64,000 nucleotides of DNA from Haloferax marisrubri (GCF_001469875.2 NZ_LOPW02000022.1:197829-261828); one strand, 5' to 3'. Shown: positions 39,419-48,188, counted from the first letter of the stretch. Translations and numbers: made by a program. Notes: a model not told the origin generated them from the sequence alone.

Positions 39419-39434
39419 AATACAGTTCCTAAAT

Positions 39435-39449
39435 CATTTCGTCGAAATG
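39435..39449. promoter_or_regulatory. Palindrome CATTTCG-T-CGAAATG at the Argonaute operon promoter
   Basis: A perfect 7+1+7 dyad begins 17 bases upstream of the nuclease-APAZ start at 39418. It overlaps the expected core promoter, so it is a candidate operator that keeps the operon low. No obvious cognate regulator is encoded in the operon itself. Confidence 0.5.
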
Positions 39450-39564
39450 AACAGTCAATACCCGGACAGGGAACAGAATGCCCAGATGTAGTTCTGGAGT
39501 TGTACGATTCAGATTCACCTTTTTCAACACAATAATTAGATGGGCCGTTGATACTTTAGGTAGC

Positions 39565-40434
39565 ATGACCTCTACACTGAGCGTAGGGGAGGTAACTGCC
39601 CTTCTCTTGGACGAGAGATTCTACTCAAACCCTCTACGCCCGAAAACCTTCTACAAACTGCTCTACTTTGCTGACAAGGAGCTTTCTGACGTTGAGTTGG
39701 ATACAGATATCCAACATTTCTGGTACAAGTTCGGAACAATGGTGAAGACTGGAGGCTCTCCAGTCACAATAGACTGGAGTGAGGCCCCCCGAGAAGTCCG
39801 TTGCAGCCTTTCAGCTGCCCAGGTCACTCTTCCCCAAGAAGAAGAAACAAAGGCTCGTCTCGCACTCTCCCGGGCACTCAACAGGCTGTATGAACAAAAC
39901 ACGGAGGGACTGACCGATGAGATGTACGAGGACGCGCCTTACGACGTCCAGCGCCACTACCGGAGACTCGACAAACAACTCAGTGACGCTATCGACGACA
40001 AACCTGATTATCCTGAAGTAGACTCCAGCCAGGAAGCAGTCGTCGATACAGTCTTCGATATTATCGACACCTTCCCAGTCGACGACTACCCTTGGATTGA
40101 GCGGGACCTCGATCTCTGGTACTCGGTTCTAAGCGCTGAGCTCGACGCGGAAGAGTACAGGCCTCAAAAGGCCTTGAAAGTCTCTGACCTGTTCTGGACC
40201 ATCTTTTGCATCGACTTAGCCCAACGCGAAAACACGGGCCTGGCTCCGGAAGAAATTGCTGAGGAACTCGACACTCAAGATCTCGAAGGCCGACAAGACG
40301 ATATCCGGAAAGAACTCCAGCTTATCGAACGAGAACGATCCCGTCTACGCACGGACTTGGAAGAAAACGATGTAGTATCGGAGGCTGCTGATGGAGTTGC
40401 AATCGCCCTTCTCGGACTCTCAACCGCTCCTTAA
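39565..40434 (+). CDS. Panacea (DUF4065)-like protein, putative antitoxin
   Basis: This is a 289-residue protein from ATG 39565 (MTSTLSVGEVTALLL). The N-terminal half has RPKTFYKLLYFADKELSD followed by IQHFWYKFGTMVKTG, which resembles the Panacea pattern of a helix with LLY-x-AD and a later YG-type turn. Panacea proteins neutralise varied toxins in two-gene modules. The C-terminal half is acidic and helical with LAPEEIAEELDTQDLEGRQD. The next gene, a PIN protein, starts 12 bases after the stop codon. Assignment is by pattern and context. Confidence 0.5.
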   Translation: MTSTLSVGEVTALLLDERFYSNPLRPKTFYKLLYFADKELSDVELDTDIQHFWYKFGTMVKTGGSPVTIDWSEAPREVRCSLSAAQVTLPQEEETKARLALSRALNRLYEQNTEGLTDEMYEDAPYDVQRHYRRLDKQLSDAIDDKPDYPEVDSSQEAVVDTVFDIIDTFPVDDYPWIERDLDLWYSVLSAELDAEEYRPQKALKVSDLFWTIFCIDLAQRENTGLAPEEIAEELDTQDLEGRQDDIRKELQLIERERSRLRTDLEENDVVSEAADGVAIALLGLSTAP

Positions 40435-40446
40435 CTACTATTCCCT

Positions 40447-41232
40447 ATGACTCGGTACTTCGTAGACACCAACTGCTTGCTCGGACTCACTTTCCTTAAC
40501 GACCGGTGGTACCCCGACGCCAAACGTCTGTTCGACACCGACAACACAATCTATACCGGAAAGAACGCAGTCTACGAATACTGTTCAAGTACCGAACACA
40601 ACAGTCGACGGAGCGCTGACATCCGACTCGAACGGGACGAAGGGCTATACGGGGAGAAACGCGCAAAGCTCCGATTGAAGCTGCGGCAGTTCGGGAAGAA
40701 GCTACAGACCTACCGTGACGATGAGCTCAATATTGAGACGGTGGTGGACGAGTACGTCGACCGCTTCGATATGAAAGAGTCCGAGGAGAAGGAAGTCCGG
40801 CCACGGCTCCAGAAGTACTTTGAATGGCACTTCGAGAGAGAAGGAGAGATTTCCCGGCGGACTGCTCGTGGGGCCGCTAGAAAGCTGAAAGATGTCTTGA
40901 TGGAGAGGTCCATCAAACATAAAGATCTGATTGAGGCTCGCGTATATCTGGAGCCGATGCGTGACCGGGAGTACCCGGATGTCGAGAGGCGACTGAAGGA
41001 GTGGCCAGTACGAATGAGGAACAATGCCGATATCGCGCTGTTGTGCGATGCAATATTCCTGAAAGAAGAAGTTGGTGTCAGTCACTTCGTAACCGGCGAC
41101 TTCACGGATATCTACTCGAACCAAGATTGGATTCACGAGAACCTCGGATTCAGCGTGCTGTACTTGCTGGAGACTTTCGCAGGAGAAGAATCTCCGACCG
41201 CTTCACTGGATTTGTACGATCAAACAGAGTAG
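40447..41232 (+). CDS. PIN-domain-like ribonuclease, putative toxin
   Basis: The 261-residue protein begins TRYFVDTNCLLGLTFL, the strand with the first PIN Asp. It ends with NADIALLCDAIFLKEEVGVS and HFVTGDFTDIY, which supply the later acidic residues of a PIN active site. Between them lies a long basic helical insertion (residues about 60-165), making it larger than VapC toxins. PIN enzymes cleave RNA using Mg2+. The adjacent Panacea-like gene upstream is the likely control partner. Confidence 0.68.
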   Translation: MTRYFVDTNCLLGLTFLNDRWYPDAKRLFDTDNTIYTGKNAVYEYCSSTEHNSRRSADIRLERDEGLYGEKRAKLRLKLRQFGKKLQTYRDDELNIETVVDEYVDRFDMKESEEKEVRPRLQKYFEWHFEREGEISRRTARGAARKLKDVLMERSIKHKDLIEARVYLEPMRDREYPDVERRLKEWPVRMRNNADIALLCDAIFLKEEVGVSHFVTGDFTDIYSNQDWIHENLGFSVLYLLETFAGEESPTASLDLYDQTE

Positions 41233-41329
41233 CCGGCAAACTGCGTACGGGCTATGTGTGGAATATTTTTGTACAATATGAATCCCCTAAATTGAAACAA
41301 CTAACCCAATAGACGTTAATTGTGGTTGT

Positions 41330-43237
41330 TTATCGACATACGAGTAATATGATAGCTTGAATGATCCCAAGTGAGGATATACCTAAAAGAATTGTGAGCA
41401 CAACAGTGGCGGTACGGCGTGCAAGGGGAACAGTACTTGAGTACTGATGTGAGTCTCGTATGAGGAGTGCACTGGCTGGTATAGCGGAGAGAGCAGCACC
41501 GATGTACGGGGGAGCCGATGGGGAATATGCGACGAGTGACAAGGATGCGACGGCAAGCCAACCGAGTGCGAGGATTACGTAAAGTCGGTGAAGGTACTTG
41601 ATTGACCAAGTGACACGAGCCTGGGCGGCAGTTACGGCTGCATTTTTTTGTTCGATATGAGTGGCGTCTGTTGAGGGAGGATTTTGATGAGTGTCTGTTG
41701 GTGAGCAGAGCCATTGGAGTTCTTTCAATAAGCTTTGCGACCCACAGGCTCCGTCTTGGAGACTGGTACGGATTGTTGCGTGTATGAGCTCCTGTTCATT
41801 ATCTGCTAGTTCATATTCGTCAAGACCCGCGCGGGAGGTGTCGTATATTTTCTTGTACGTTGATCGGAAGTTGGAGATGCTTTGGTTGATATTTTTGTCT
41901 GTGTCTTTTAATTGTGCAGCCGAGATTGGGAAATAAGCAAGTAAGCCGACCGAGATAATGAAGAGAGAGAATGGTAGGGTCTGGCTGATGTTTGCCCACC
42001 GGATGATCAGAAATGTGTTGGTGATGACGGCTGCGACAAGCCCATAAATGATTGTTTTGACCTGGTTTGTAACTGACTGAGTGAGGTCTGTTAGGTCCTC
42101 TCGAAGTGCATCAACCAATTCGTACAGTTTGTCGGCTGTCTTGGTTGCTTCAGCTAATGTGTCTTGCAGTGCACCTTCTTCAAGTATATCGAAATAGGTC
42201 TCAATTTGAGTGCGATTGTTTGGAACTTCATCATACGAGTTACAACTCCGAGAAATGGCTTGCAACCAGTACTTTTGTAGGTTCTTTGTCGGAACGTTAT
42301 GGAATCCACAGATCAATTGATATGTCGCTGATAATTGGTCTGGCTGTGGTGTATACTCAGTATAATCGATAACCGATGTGAGTGGTGGATCCTGGTTTGA
42401 AATCTTGTACGTCCATTTTTGGGGATTGTGTTGCGTGGGTGGTTCATCTGACAGCGCCCTGAATGCCGTGTGTAAAAAGGTGGTGGAGAATAGGTCACGA
42501 ACTAGTTGGCTATTAAATAATAACGGGTGCTGTGACTGATTGAACCCATCGTCTGCCCAGTTATGTACGTAATTTGCCATTTCAATTATTGGATTGTTCG
42601 GTCGGGTATACTCGTCACAAACCGTGTTTACATCTGATAAAGGAGCAAGGGCAATCCAAGACGACTCGGTGAAGTCAATATCTTCGTTACCGATGAACAG
42701 CAAGTGTGGCTGTTCCGAGTCGACGTACTGATCTTCGATGTGCTCCGGGTTCGTAGATTCCAACCAATCAGTCAAGAGCTCTCTGGAGGTCCACACGTGG
42801 GGTTCAGCAGCAAGATCGTGAATAGTCTCAACAGACTCGTGGAGATGTCGCTTTGCTAACACACATTCGATATCGATGGATTCGCCGGTATGCACTGCGT
42901 TGGTGAAGTCATCAATAAGTGATGATACTCTGTCTTGGTCCTCCGAACCGCCGGAGAAAGGCTGGTATTGTACTGAATCGCCCGGAAGTCCATCTGACGA
43001 ACGGATATCAATACCAGCAGTCCCGAGTTCAAGCTCGATATTCGATCGAGTTGCTGTGACGGTACCGCCGGGAGCGAACCAAGATGGGTACACGGCACAG
43101 GTTGTGGCCAAATCTCTAAGAAATTCCTCCACTTCGGGAGTCAATTCGGATTCGGTCTCAATTCGTATGACCGCATTTGTCTCTGAATCCAGATATGATG
43201 GAGCTTCTTCGAGAAGTCTGACCGCAGTAGAATCCAT
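41330..43237 (-). CDS. Membrane protein with large N-terminal soluble domain, unknown
   Basis: The 635-residue protein has a soluble N-terminal part of about 380 residues with many conserved-looking aromatic and acidic stretches. It is followed by membrane segments at about 395-415 (IIYGLVAAVITNTFLIIRW), 422-440 (LPFSLFIISVGLLAYFPI), 545-590 and 605-630 (ATVVLTILLGISSLGIIQAI). A helical coiled region precedes the first segment. Its ATG overlaps the stop of the upstream soluble gene by one base (TAATG). The A/T-rich codon use differs from neighbours, indicating a separate origin. I do not recognise the family. Confidence 0.6.
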   Translation of the reverse strand: MDSTAVRLLEEAPSYLDSETNAVIRIETESELTPEVEEFLRDLATTCAVYPSWFAPGGTVTATRSNIELELGTAGIDIRSSDGLPGDSVQYQPFSGGSEDQDRVSSLIDDFTNAVHTGESIDIECVLAKRHLHESVETIHDLAAEPHVWTSRELLTDWLESTNPEHIEDQYVDSEQPHLLFIGNEDIDFTESSWIALAPLSDVNTVCDEYTRPNNPIIEMANYVHNWADDGFNQSQHPLLFNSQLVRDLFSTTFLHTAFRALSDEPPTQHNPQKWTYKISNQDPPLTSVIDYTEYTPQPDQLSATYQLICGFHNVPTKNLQKYWLQAISRSCNSYDEVPNNRTQIETYFDILEEGALQDTLAEATKTADKLYELVDALREDLTDLTQSVTNQVKTIIYGLVAAVITNTFLIIRWANISQTLPFSLFIISVGLLAYFPISAAQLKDTDKNINQSISNFRSTYKKIYDTSRAGLDEYELADNEQELIHATIRTSLQDGACGSQSLLKELQWLCSPTDTHQNPPSTDATHIEQKNAAVTAAQARVTWSIKYLHRLYVILALGWLAVASLSLVAYSPSAPPYIGAALSAIPASALLIRDSHQYSSTVPLARRTATVVLTILLGISSLGIIQAIILLVCR

Positions 43238-44340
43238 TATTGATTGTTCTCGTCCGCAAGGCCTGGAACATCATCGGGTGAGTCGTACTCGTCAAGATCT
43301 GGGAACAGGTCAATATCCTCGTCATCGGTTTCAAGCGCGTCGCTTTCGTTCACATGGATGATTTTAGGACGACCTTTGGTTATGATGACATGGTGTCGAC
43401 CACCGCTGTCACGGACTAAGTGGATCCCATCTCTATCTGTGATTTCTTCGATCGTGAATCCGATAACAGATTTTTCTCCGCCCGGAGTGACTGTAACTTC
43501 TAAATCAGACAAGTCAGTGTATACGTCTGGAAGTTCGTCTACAGATTGAAGCTCAGATACGTCATCTCGAGCTTGTTTCACCTCGTCTAACCGGCCTGCA
43601 TCATCCGCACTCTCATCATTGCTGTCGCCTTTCCAGAGAATTTCATTTGCCTTCAATTCTGTTTCTAACTGGGCGAATGTACTCCAATAGTTCGCATGGC
43701 TCCGTTGGTAGACTGCCGCACGGTCCTCGTTAAGATAGATCTCTTCCTCAATATCTTCGTCATCCGGTTCCCGGAGCGCCCGTGCTGGATATACCAGGCC
43801 TTTCTCCATTCGCTGCCGGACCACCTGTTCCGCTGGATCTAAGATATCATCTGCGCTCGGCCGATACGCATCCGAAAGGTGGATTTCCTGAATTACGGCG
43901 ATTCGAGTTTCATCAAGACCCTGTGATTCGAAGCGAAAAAAGAACAGTACTGCGTCCAACGCGAAATTGGTCTCAGAATATCGCGTCGCCAATGCTTCGG
44001 CAGCGTCAGCAAATGAATCGCTGGTATATACCTGTTTCAACGGGTGTTTATTGTTTTCTTGTGCATCGTCATCAGAGCCCTCACCGTTTTCAGTCACCGA
44101 TTCAAGGCTGTGAATGCGGGCTCGTGAATTCTCGGCCGTATGAAACTTCTTAGTCCTTAATCTTGACAGTGTTCCCGCTAGCCGTGACAAGATCTCGCTT
44201 TGTTCTATATCGCTCTCGGCATCAGAGACATCGACATCCTTCAATTTCGACTTATCAAGATGCACAATTTCGTCAACTGATTGATTGTCTTCCGACCCGG
44301 TGAGACAATTATATTCGGCAAATTCAGTGACTGTGACCAT
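43237..44340 (-). CDS. Soluble acidic protein paired with membrane gene, unknown
   Basis: The 367-residue acidic protein has no membrane segment. Visible parts are a central FALDAVLFFFRFESQGLDET, AVIQEIHLSDAYRPS and a C-terminal beta-rich section GFTIEEITDRDGIHLVRDSG, GRHHVIITKGRPKIIHV. Low-complexity Asp/Glu stretches lie near residues 85-100 and 340-360. It is the first gene of a two-gene operon with the membrane protein. The layout of sensor protein plus membrane protein recalls membrane-linked phage defence pairs, but I could not match it to one. Confidence 0.6.
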   Translation of the reverse strand: MVTVTEFAEYNCLTGSEDNQSVDEIVHLDKSKLKDVDVSDAESDIEQSEILSRLAGTLSRLRTKKFHTAENSRARIHSLESVTENGEGSDDDAQENNKHPLKQVYTSDSFADAAEALATRYSETNFALDAVLFFFRFESQGLDETRIAVIQEIHLSDAYRPSADDILDPAEQVVRQRMEKGLVYPARALREPDDEDIEEEIYLNEDRAAVYQRSHANYWSTFAQLETELKANEILWKGDSNDESADDAGRLDEVKQARDDVSELQSVDELPDVYTDLSDLEVTVTPGGEKSVIGFTIEEITDRDGIHLVRDSGGRHHVIITKGRPKIIHVNESDALETDDEDIDLFPDLDEYDSPDDVPGLADENNQ

Positions 44341-44509
44341 TCAATAATTGAAATCTCATCTTGTCACTAAAATGTATCCCCCATTCAATTGTCAAATGAG
44401 ATAAAATGAGAACCATGCAACTTCGGTGCGAGACATGCAGCAGTACATTTACCACAGACTCTGGAAATGATATGAATAGAGTAGTTCTGGCAAGTATAGA
44501 TGAACAAGT

Positions 44510-44767
44510 TTACTCCAAGTCCACTTTAGAAAGATCCCCCGCTAGATACCTCTCTCCTAGTTCGGTGATTCGGTACATGGCTTTCGTATCGTGTACCCGT
44601 TCAACTAGCCCATTCTCTGAGAGAATCCTGCACCGCTGGGAGATGTACCGATTGTTGTAGTCGATATTGAATGCAATCGTACTCGGGTTAGCAGCAATTC
44701 CCGCCTCGCTGAGTAACTCGAGTATAGCGTCGTCAGCTCGAGTCATCCAGTCGATTCGGGGTCGCAT
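44510..44767 (-). CDS. PhiH1-repressor-like winged-helix protein
   Basis: Eighty-five residues from ATG 44767: RPRIDWMTRADDAILELLSE, then IAFNIDYNNRYISQRCRILS and ITELGERYLAGDLSKVD. This is the common haloarchaeal proviral repressor form (WMT-x-ADD, then a winged helix). It is divergent from the Cas4-like/integrase operon, so it probably represses that operon and itself through the dyads between them. An upstream ATG at 44812 is less likely. Confidence 0.83.
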   Translation of the reverse strand: MRPRIDWMTRADDAILELLSEAGIAANPSTIAFNIDYNNRYISQRCRILSENGLVERVHDTKAMYRITELGERYLAGDLSKVDLE

Positions 44768-44847
44768 ATCTTGGCGGTTCCCTGACCATACGTAAAGATA
44801 CGCCGTTCTCACATCAGTAAATGCACAATAGTATTCTGGAAATTACG

Positions 44848-44859
44848 AATATGCATATT
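44848..44859. promoter_or_regulatory. Palindrome AATATGCATATT in divergent repressor/integration-operon promoter
   Basis: A perfect 12-base palindrome in an AT-rich core that can also act as the TATA element for the plus-strand operon (36-47 bases before ATG 44895). It is a candidate site for the PhiH1-type repressor. Confidence 0.45.
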
Positions 44860-44870
44860 TTTATTTCTCT

Positions 44871-44886
44871 CCCCGACGTATCGGGG
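44871..44886. promoter_or_regulatory. Inverted repeat CCCCGA-CGTA-TCGGGG before the Cas4-like gene
   Basis: A perfect 6-base-arm dyad 9-24 bases upstream of ATG 44895. It may be a repressor operator over the transcription start, or a hairpin near the 5' end of the mRNA. Confidence 0.45.
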
Positions 44887-44894
44887 TAACAGAT

Positions 44895-45995
44895 ATGAAC
44901 TCGAATTTCAGTCCGGAAGGGAACTCAGTTGTCGAATTTGTCGTCGATACCGTCGGAACAGGCCATTTCGACGACTGGCAAAATGAGCGGGAGTTCAGGG
45001 AAAACATCCGAACTGGGAAACCCTACTTCAATACCCCACCTCCGGTGAAGCCAGCGAAGCAGCACAACCCAAGTCAACTGAATCAGTGCCACCGGAAAAT
45101 CTACTACCGGCAACTCAATGCTCCGGACGAAAGAGAGAGCCCAGATGGCATCTTCTGGACTGGGACCAAGTTCGAGGAGGAGGTTGCAATGCCGTATCTC
45201 GAAGCGGTTGTCCGCGGTCAGGGATACGTGCGGAATTCCATGTGGGTAGACTATACACTGGATACGGAACACGGTGACATCCGTATTCGAGGTGAAACGG
45301 ACCCTGTAATCGTGGATTCAGAGAGTCGGCCACTACTGCTAACGGAAATCAAAACAAAACGTTCAGTCGACCATCTGACAGCGCCCAACGAACACCATGT
45401 AGCACAGCTATTCGCCTATATGGAAGGTCTCTCACGGGAGTGGGAGACTGAAGTCCGCGAAGGGCTTGTCATCTACGGCGACCGGACCAATCTATCGATC
45501 AAACCCTTCTTCATCCGGTTCGACTCGAAACGATGGGATGAGCTCGTCATCAGGTGGGCTGAATCGCACACGGAGTACAGACTCAACGAAGAATTGCCTC
45601 CCGCAGCGCCAGAATTCCCATGGGAGTGCGAATTCTGTTCTTACCGCCACCGGTGTGGACAGAGTGATGAAACCCACCACAAAGATCTCGGCCCAGATGG
45701 AATTCTTCCTGGCATCGATTATCCAGAAGAACGGATCGTCGAGTACCTGCGGGCGAATCCTAACTACAAATTGCTTCCCTCGCTGGCTACCGTGTTCCCT
45801 GACCTGACTGACGAATTTCAAGTACACGACTGGGTATGTGAGGCCTGTCCTTCGACGACCCCCTACGACTCACACCCAACTGGCCAGACAATGCAGCAGT
45901 GTCCTCACTGTCGGGAGAGAGGTGTCTGCGCCTCCCTTCAAGATCCAGAACCAGAGGTCCAGAAGTCGCTCGCGGCGGAGAGAAGTCATGACTAG
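44895..45995 (+). CDS. Cas4-like/RecB-family Fe-S exonuclease of an integrative element
   Basis: The 366-residue protein has the Cas4/RecB nuclease core: IRGETDPVIV (Asp), LLTEIKTKRS (Glu-x-Lys) and HHVAQLFAYME (QxxxY). A cysteine early in QLNQCHRKIYY and three in WECEFCSYRHRCGQ are the pattern of a 4Fe-4S cluster. An extra C-terminal zinc ribbon (CEAC...CPHC) follows. No CRISPR array or other cas gene is nearby, so it is a stand-alone nuclease of the element, perhaps acting on DNA ends during replication, recombination or integration. First gene of a four-gene overlapping operon. Confidence 0.83.
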   Translation: MNSNFSPEGNSVVEFVVDTVGTGHFDDWQNEREFRENIRTGKPYFNTPPPVKPAKQHNPSQLNQCHRKIYYRQLNAPDERESPDGIFWTGTKFEEEVAMPYLEAVVRGQGYVRNSMWVDYTLDTEHGDIRIRGETDPVIVDSESRPLLLTEIKTKRSVDHLTAPNEHHVAQLFAYMEGLSREWETEVREGLVIYGDRTNLSIKPFFIRFDSKRWDELVIRWAESHTEYRLNEELPPAAPEFPWECEFCSYRHRCGQSDETHHKDLGPDGILPGIDYPEERIVEYLRANPNYKLLPSLATVFPDLTDEFQVHDWVCEACPSTTPYDSHPTGQTMQQCPHCRERGVCASLQDPEPEVQKSLAAERSHD

Positions 45996-46494
45996 TGGAT
46001 ACGACCCCAGCCCTGTCCGCGAGTCACAGATTTGTTTGACGCTGAAGCACACTCACCACGAATCGACGAAGCGTGTAGTCGGATGGGAGATGGCGGACGC
46101 AAATACCGAGAAGATTGTTCGAATGCGTCGATTTGAGCACGACGATGACTCAGAAATCGAATCCGCCGCCTTATGCACACTTCACGCCCAGCTCGACGAA
46201 CGGCGCTACAAAAACCGAGTCATCATTTTCCCTTCCGAGTTGACCGTCTCTATGCTTCGCTCCAGATTCATCGAGTCACGAGCGCTATCATACCCGACGC
46301 TACGTGGTTTTCGATGGATCGCAATAGCGAGCCTCGCAAGGATGTACTTCGATGAGAGCTCGTTGTACGGCTGGGAGCAGCGTCTGAGTGAGTTACACAC
46401 CGGGTGTGAAGGGTCAGCGAAGCGTCTCTGGGAACTGTTCGTTGAGATAGGGAGGCTTGTGCCTGCGCGGGAGTTGTTGGGTGCCCCACTATGA
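45988..46494 (+). CDS. Unknown protein in the integration operon (168 aa)
   Basis: The start is ATG 45988, overlapping the Cas4-like gene by 8 bases; the longer frame upstream is not needed. The protein mixes strands and helices (RVVGWEMADANTEKIVRMRR, ALCTLHAQLDERRYKNRVII, FRWIAIASLARMYFDE). I do not recognise the fold or an active site. Its stop overlaps the following RHH gene start by 4 bases, so it is translated as part of the integration operon. Confidence 0.6.
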   Translation: MTSGYDPSPVRESQICLTLKHTHHESTKRVVGWEMADANTEKIVRMRRFEHDDDSEIESAALCTLHAQLDERRYKNRVIIFPSELTVSMLRSRFIESRALSYPTLRGFRWIAIASLARMYFDESSLYGWEQRLSELHTGCEGSAKRLWELFVEIGRLVPARELLGAPL

Positions 46495-47015
46495 GCGAAA
46501 CTGACTCGCCCGAGATAGTCCGACGGAAGTTCACTCTGACCAAGTCATTGGATGAACAACTCGTATCGGCAGCCGCAGAGAGCTACGGCGGAAATGTCAG
46601 TCTGTTCTTGAGACAGGCCATCTCGGATCATCAAAAGACGTTGGATGGTGATGGCCGACTAGCCTTGCAGCGTTTAGAACGGGAAGTGGGAGAGGTCCGG
46701 GAACAGGCGATTCGAATTTCGGCGGAGTCCAAGAGATTGAACGATTCCATCAAGCGGTTATTGTATCAACTGGAACAGCAGGCGAACGGGGTCGAATCGT
46801 TCCCCTCACTGGACGCCCGGATTGTTTTTGATTTGCTCGTTAACAGCGAAGATCCGCTAGGAGTGGAAGATATCATTGAGGAGTTGGGTATGAGGCCGCT
46901 TCGCGTACGGAGAGCACTTGAGGGACTCTGGGAAACCCATGCTATCCAGACGACAGATGGGGTTTCATTTGAGGTATCGTCCGGGAGTCTCGGAGCTACT
47001 GAGGACAGCCAATGA
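46491..47015 (+). CDS. Ribbon-helix-helix protein with coiled coil and C-terminal winged-helix-like region
   Basis: The 174-residue protein starts with an RHH-like segment (IVRRKFTLTKSLDEQLVSAA, GNVSLFLRQAISDHQ). A coiled coil follows (REVGEVREQAIRISAESKRL), then a C-terminal region like a small winged helix (ARIVFDLLVNSEDPLGVEDI). It is likely a DNA-binding accessory of the adjacent integrase, such as an excisionase or recombination directionality or copy-control factor (inference). Overlaps both neighbours by 4 bases. Confidence 0.65.
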   Translation: MSETDSPEIVRRKFTLTKSLDEQLVSAAAESYGGNVSLFLRQAISDHQKTLDGDGRLALQRLEREVGEVREQAIRISAESKRLNDSIKRLLYQLEQQANGVESFPSLDARIVFDLLVNSEDPLGVEDIIEELGMRPLRVRRALEGLWETHAIQTTDGVSFEVSSGSLGATEDSQ

Positions 47016-48007
47016 CCAGTGATTCTCCCACTTCAGACGATGTTGTGAACGAGTACCTCGAGCATCATGTCGGGTTGATTCTCACTGAGCAGACTGGACG
47101 GAAGTATGAGGGAGTACTCCGAGAGTACTGTCGGTTCTTAGAGTCCCACGATACGTCAGTTCTAGACGCAGATTACAGAGACGTCAACAGGTTCATTGAG
47201 GGCTGCGTTCGGAGAGGGAACCGTATCTCAACGCTAGAAAATAAGTTGAGTATTGTCAATGGGTTGTACAAATATATCCATCTCTGGAGCGACTTCGGTG
47301 ATAAGCTAGAACTCAATCCACTGCGCTTACAGCTTATCGACACGAAGCAGTACAATACGCCACCCGAAATCAAGCGAGTGGCTCTGAGCCGGAGGGAGTT
47401 GCGTCTCCTGTTCCGGGAGATCAAAGACTATCGAAATCGGCTGTTGGTGATCACTGGTGTGGAAACGGGGTTACGGAATTCCGACTTACGGACAATCCTA
47501 ATCGACGATGTGGACCTGAATCAGCGTGAGATTCGGGTACCTCATCCGAAATTTTCGAAGCCGTACACGGTCCCGATGAGCGATGAGCTAGCTGATGAGT
47601 TGAAGCTGTGGATAACAGAAGGGAGATCTGGTTACGCTATCTCTGAGTACAGCCCGTACTTGTTTCCAGGCCGTCGGTCAGAAAAGCTGGAGTCAAATAA
47701 TGCAGTAAATCAAATAATTGACCGTGCTGCGAAGAGTGCTGGAATCCAAGGAGTAATCGGTACCACAGCACTCACAGAGGCTCAGAGACGAGTCCTCAAT
47801 ACTGACAAGACAGAACGACAGTGGAAGCGCGTAACCGCCCACACACTACGGCATACATTTCTCACGTTGCTTGACGATGCAGGGGTGCCGCTACCATACC
47901 GCCAGTTGGTTGCTAATCATTCGTCCCCACAGACTACCCAACACTACACCCACTCGGAAGAAAACGCGTTCAAGGAGATCAGACGACGCTTCACTCCACC
48001 GAGGTAG
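47012..48007 (+). CDS. Tyrosine recombinase / integrase 1
   Basis: The 331-residue phage-type integrase has an N-terminal SAM-like core-binding domain (residues about 10-105). The catalytic domain carries TGVETGLRNSDLR (Arg), HTLRHTFLTLL (His-x-x-Arg), LVANHSSPQTTQHYTHSEE with the nucleophile Tyr. The long TALTEAQRRVLNTDKTERQW insert is shared with integrase 2 in this window. It closes the four-gene operon and probably integrates at a tRNA gene. Confidence 0.93.
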   Translation: MTSDSPTSDDVVNEYLEHHVGLILTEQTGRKYEGVLREYCRFLESHDTSVLDADYRDVNRFIEGCVRRGNRISTLENKLSIVNGLYKYIHLWSDFGDKLELNPLRLQLIDTKQYNTPPEIKRVALSRRELRLLFREIKDYRNRLLVITGVETGLRNSDLRTILIDDVDLNQREIRVPHPKFSKPYTVPMSDELADELKLWITEGRSGYAISEYSPYLFPGRRSEKLESNNAVNQIIDRAAKSAGIQGVIGTTALTEAQRRVLNTDKTERQWKRVTAHTLRHTFLTLLDDAGVPLPYRQLVANHSSPQTTQHYTHSEENAFKEIRRRFTPPR

Positions 48008-48188
48008 CCAGTTCTAGAGTTATCTGATCGGGCTATCTGGCTTCTTAGAATCTGTTGAAGCCCTCAGAATTCACACCGACACCGCAAACAGGAGGACACC
48101 TATTAGCCCAGATGGAGGAGAAGTTATCCACGAAAATATCCCAAAGGATACCACTAGCGTGGATATTCCCGGCGACGAGCGGATCTGA

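Noticed and set aside
41330-44340. Kiwa (KwaA/KwaB) defence system
   Set aside because: The membrane-plus-soluble layout is similar, but the membrane protein is far larger than KwaA and I could not find DUF4868 features in the soluble protein.
44406-44660. Plus-strand frame with a CxxC start opposite the repressor gene
   Set aside because: It overlaps almost all of the well-supported PhiH1-type repressor and its remaining translation has no motif.
44895-45995. CRISPR adaptation gene (cas4 of a CRISPR-Cas locus)
   Set aside because: No repeats of CRISPR type, no cas1/cas2 or effector genes anywhere in the window; the gene is coupled to an integrase instead.
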